Assembly (NCBI GenBank): GCA_964400725.1
Contig: CAYNVS010000060.1
Span: 1 to 14,173 of the forward strand
DNA from: CAYNVS01 sp964400725
GTDB taxonomy: Bacteria > Myxococcota_A > SURF-8 > CAYNVS01
Length of the DNA stretch: 14,173 nt
Direction of reading: 5' to 3'
The notes below the pieces were generated by a model, which saw only the letters and a program-made list of their open reading frames with translations, had not been told where the DNA came from and made no database searches. Every line of letters starts with the position of its first letter. Within the stretch, counting starts at the first letter, position 1. Made by a program: the position numbers and the translations under genes. Positions 13,694 to 14,173 of the stretch are shown piece by piece.

Positions 13694-13734
13694 TTGCATT
13701 GCCGGCAGCGGACGGATATATTCTTAAATATATC
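13694..13734 (+). promoter_or_regulatory. Candidate response-regulator promoter inside the terminator, with a -10 dyad
   Basis: TTGCAT (13694-13699) and TATATT (13717-13722) are exactly 17 bases apart. The -10 sits in the left arm of the perfect dyad GATATATT-CTTA-AATATATC (13715-13734), a good position for a repressor or autoregulator. Transcription from here would start near 13730 and leave about 40 leader bases, including the short hairpin and T-run. No other promoter fits between the terminator and the ATG at 13773. Confidence 0.45.
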
Positions 13735-13760
13735 GCAAACCGTCGCCGGTTTTTTATTTT
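13702..13760 (+). terminator. Compound terminator after the Cys-rich lipoprotein gene
   Basis: CCGGC (13702-13706) pairs with GCCGG (13745-13749), and GACGG (13711-13715) with CCGTC (13740-13744), leaving a four-base bulge. Inside is a perfect AT stem, ATATATT/AATATAT, with a CTTA loop. A T-rich run (13750-13760) follows at once. A shorter form, AACCG-TCGC-CGGTT (13738-13751), could also terminate with the same T-run. Confidence 0.75.
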
Positions 13761-13772
13761 TACAAGGGTTTT

Positions 13773-14173
13773 ATGACGGCCAAAATTCTAATCGTTGACG
13801 ACGAGGAGCAGCTGAGGCAGTCGCTTCAAAGGCTCTTTAAAATGGAGGGATACGAGGCGCGGACGGCGGATTCAGGCGAGGGCGGACTAGACGCCGCGCG
13901 CGAGTGGAGCCCGAACGTAATTCTTTCGGATTTGAAAATGCCGGGCATCAACGGACTGGATTTCCTCAAGGCGGCAAAAGCGATAAACATAGATGCGGAA
14001 ATAATTTTAATGACCGCGTACGGAACGATTGAGGCCGCGGTCTCGGCGATGAAGGAAGGCGCGTACGACTTCATTCAAAAGCCTTATAAAAAGGCGGACG
14101 TGCTGCGCATAGTAGGCCGCGCGGTTGAAAAGCAGTCTCTTCTCGCAGAAAACAAGCGGCTGAAGATGGAAAT
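13773..14173 (+). CDS. Response regulator, NtrC-like, receiver domain only in window (3' truncated by window end)
   Basis: The visible 133 residues are a complete CheY-like receiver. It has acidic D9 and D10, the phosphoacceptor D53 in LSDLKMPG, T81 in LMTAYGT, and K103 in QKPY. Threonine followed by AYG, together with the linker ENKRLKME after residue 126, is typical of NtrC-family regulators, which continue into a sigma-54-interacting AAA+ domain and a Fis-type DNA-binding domain. That part is outside the window and is inferred. The cognate kinase is not visible. AAGGG lies four bases before the ATG, a tight spacing. The gene immediately follows a terminator, so it probably has its own promoter. 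Confidence 0.9.
   Translation, partial: MTAKILIVDDEEQLRQSLQRLFKMEGYEARTADSGEGGLDAAREWSPNVILSDLKMPGINGLDFLKAAKAINIDAEIILMTAYGTIEAAVSAMKEGAYDFIQKPYKKADVLRIVGRAVEKQSLLAENKRLKME

Overview
The window looks like chromosomal DNA of a Gram-negative, probably heterotrophic bacterium with a respiratory chain. It encodes a System II (ResB/CcsA) cytochrome c maturation pair, an outer-membrane beta-barrel protein, a periplasmic cell-wall amidase-like protein with a signal peptide, lipoproteins, and an NtrC-type response regulator. The long lipoprotein at 7474-9978 combines six-cysteine repeats with an IgGFc-binding-like domain. Together with the Asp/Glu 'EPDGD' linkers, this style is best known from Deltaproteobacteria-like lineages (Myxococcota, Bradymonadota and relatives). 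The lineage call is inference from protein style; no rRNA or other marker is present. No integrase, transposase, CRISPR array or toxin-antitoxin module was seen, and no gene-free stretch exceeds 300 bases. Left part (1-4236), mostly minus strand: the tail of a plus-strand gene (2-76) converges on a minus-strand cluster. In transcription order this cluster is tRNA-Ser(UGA), a VOC-family protein, a DUF2461 protein, coaD, resB and ccsA. The resB and ccsA frames overlap by an ATGA. The tRNA has its own clear promoter. Centre (4237-7263), plus strand: a divergent intergenic region carries the promoter and structured leader of a small heat shock protein gene, which ends in a textbook terminator. Next comes a short-form malic enzyme whose leader contains a 17-bp dyad. 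Its last 20 bases overlap the start of a DUF1460 amidase-like gene with a signal peptide. Right part (7264-14173), plus strand: a promoter with near-consensus boxes drives the 834-residue Cys-rich lipoprotein. It is followed by a conserved membrane protein of unknown function, a Gp37/Gp68 (DUF5131) family protein, and a solitary hexapeptide-repeat acyltransferase with its own consensus-like promoter. A beta-barrel outer-membrane protein and a small Cys-rich lipoprotein form a tight pair. A compound terminator, which also contains promoter-like boxes and an AT-rich dyad, separates that pair from the truncated receiver domain of a response regulator at the window edge. Two points deserve most attention. 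First, the cell-surface proteome: two lipoproteins share a C-x5-C-P-x-G-x2-C module and EPDGD linkers, and one carries five tandem six-Cys repeats in front of an IgGFc-binding-like adhesin domain. Second, the compact regulatory DNA: a possible RNA thermometer before hsp20, and an overlapping terminator, promoter and dyad before the response regulator. I saw no clear, entirely new multi-gene system.
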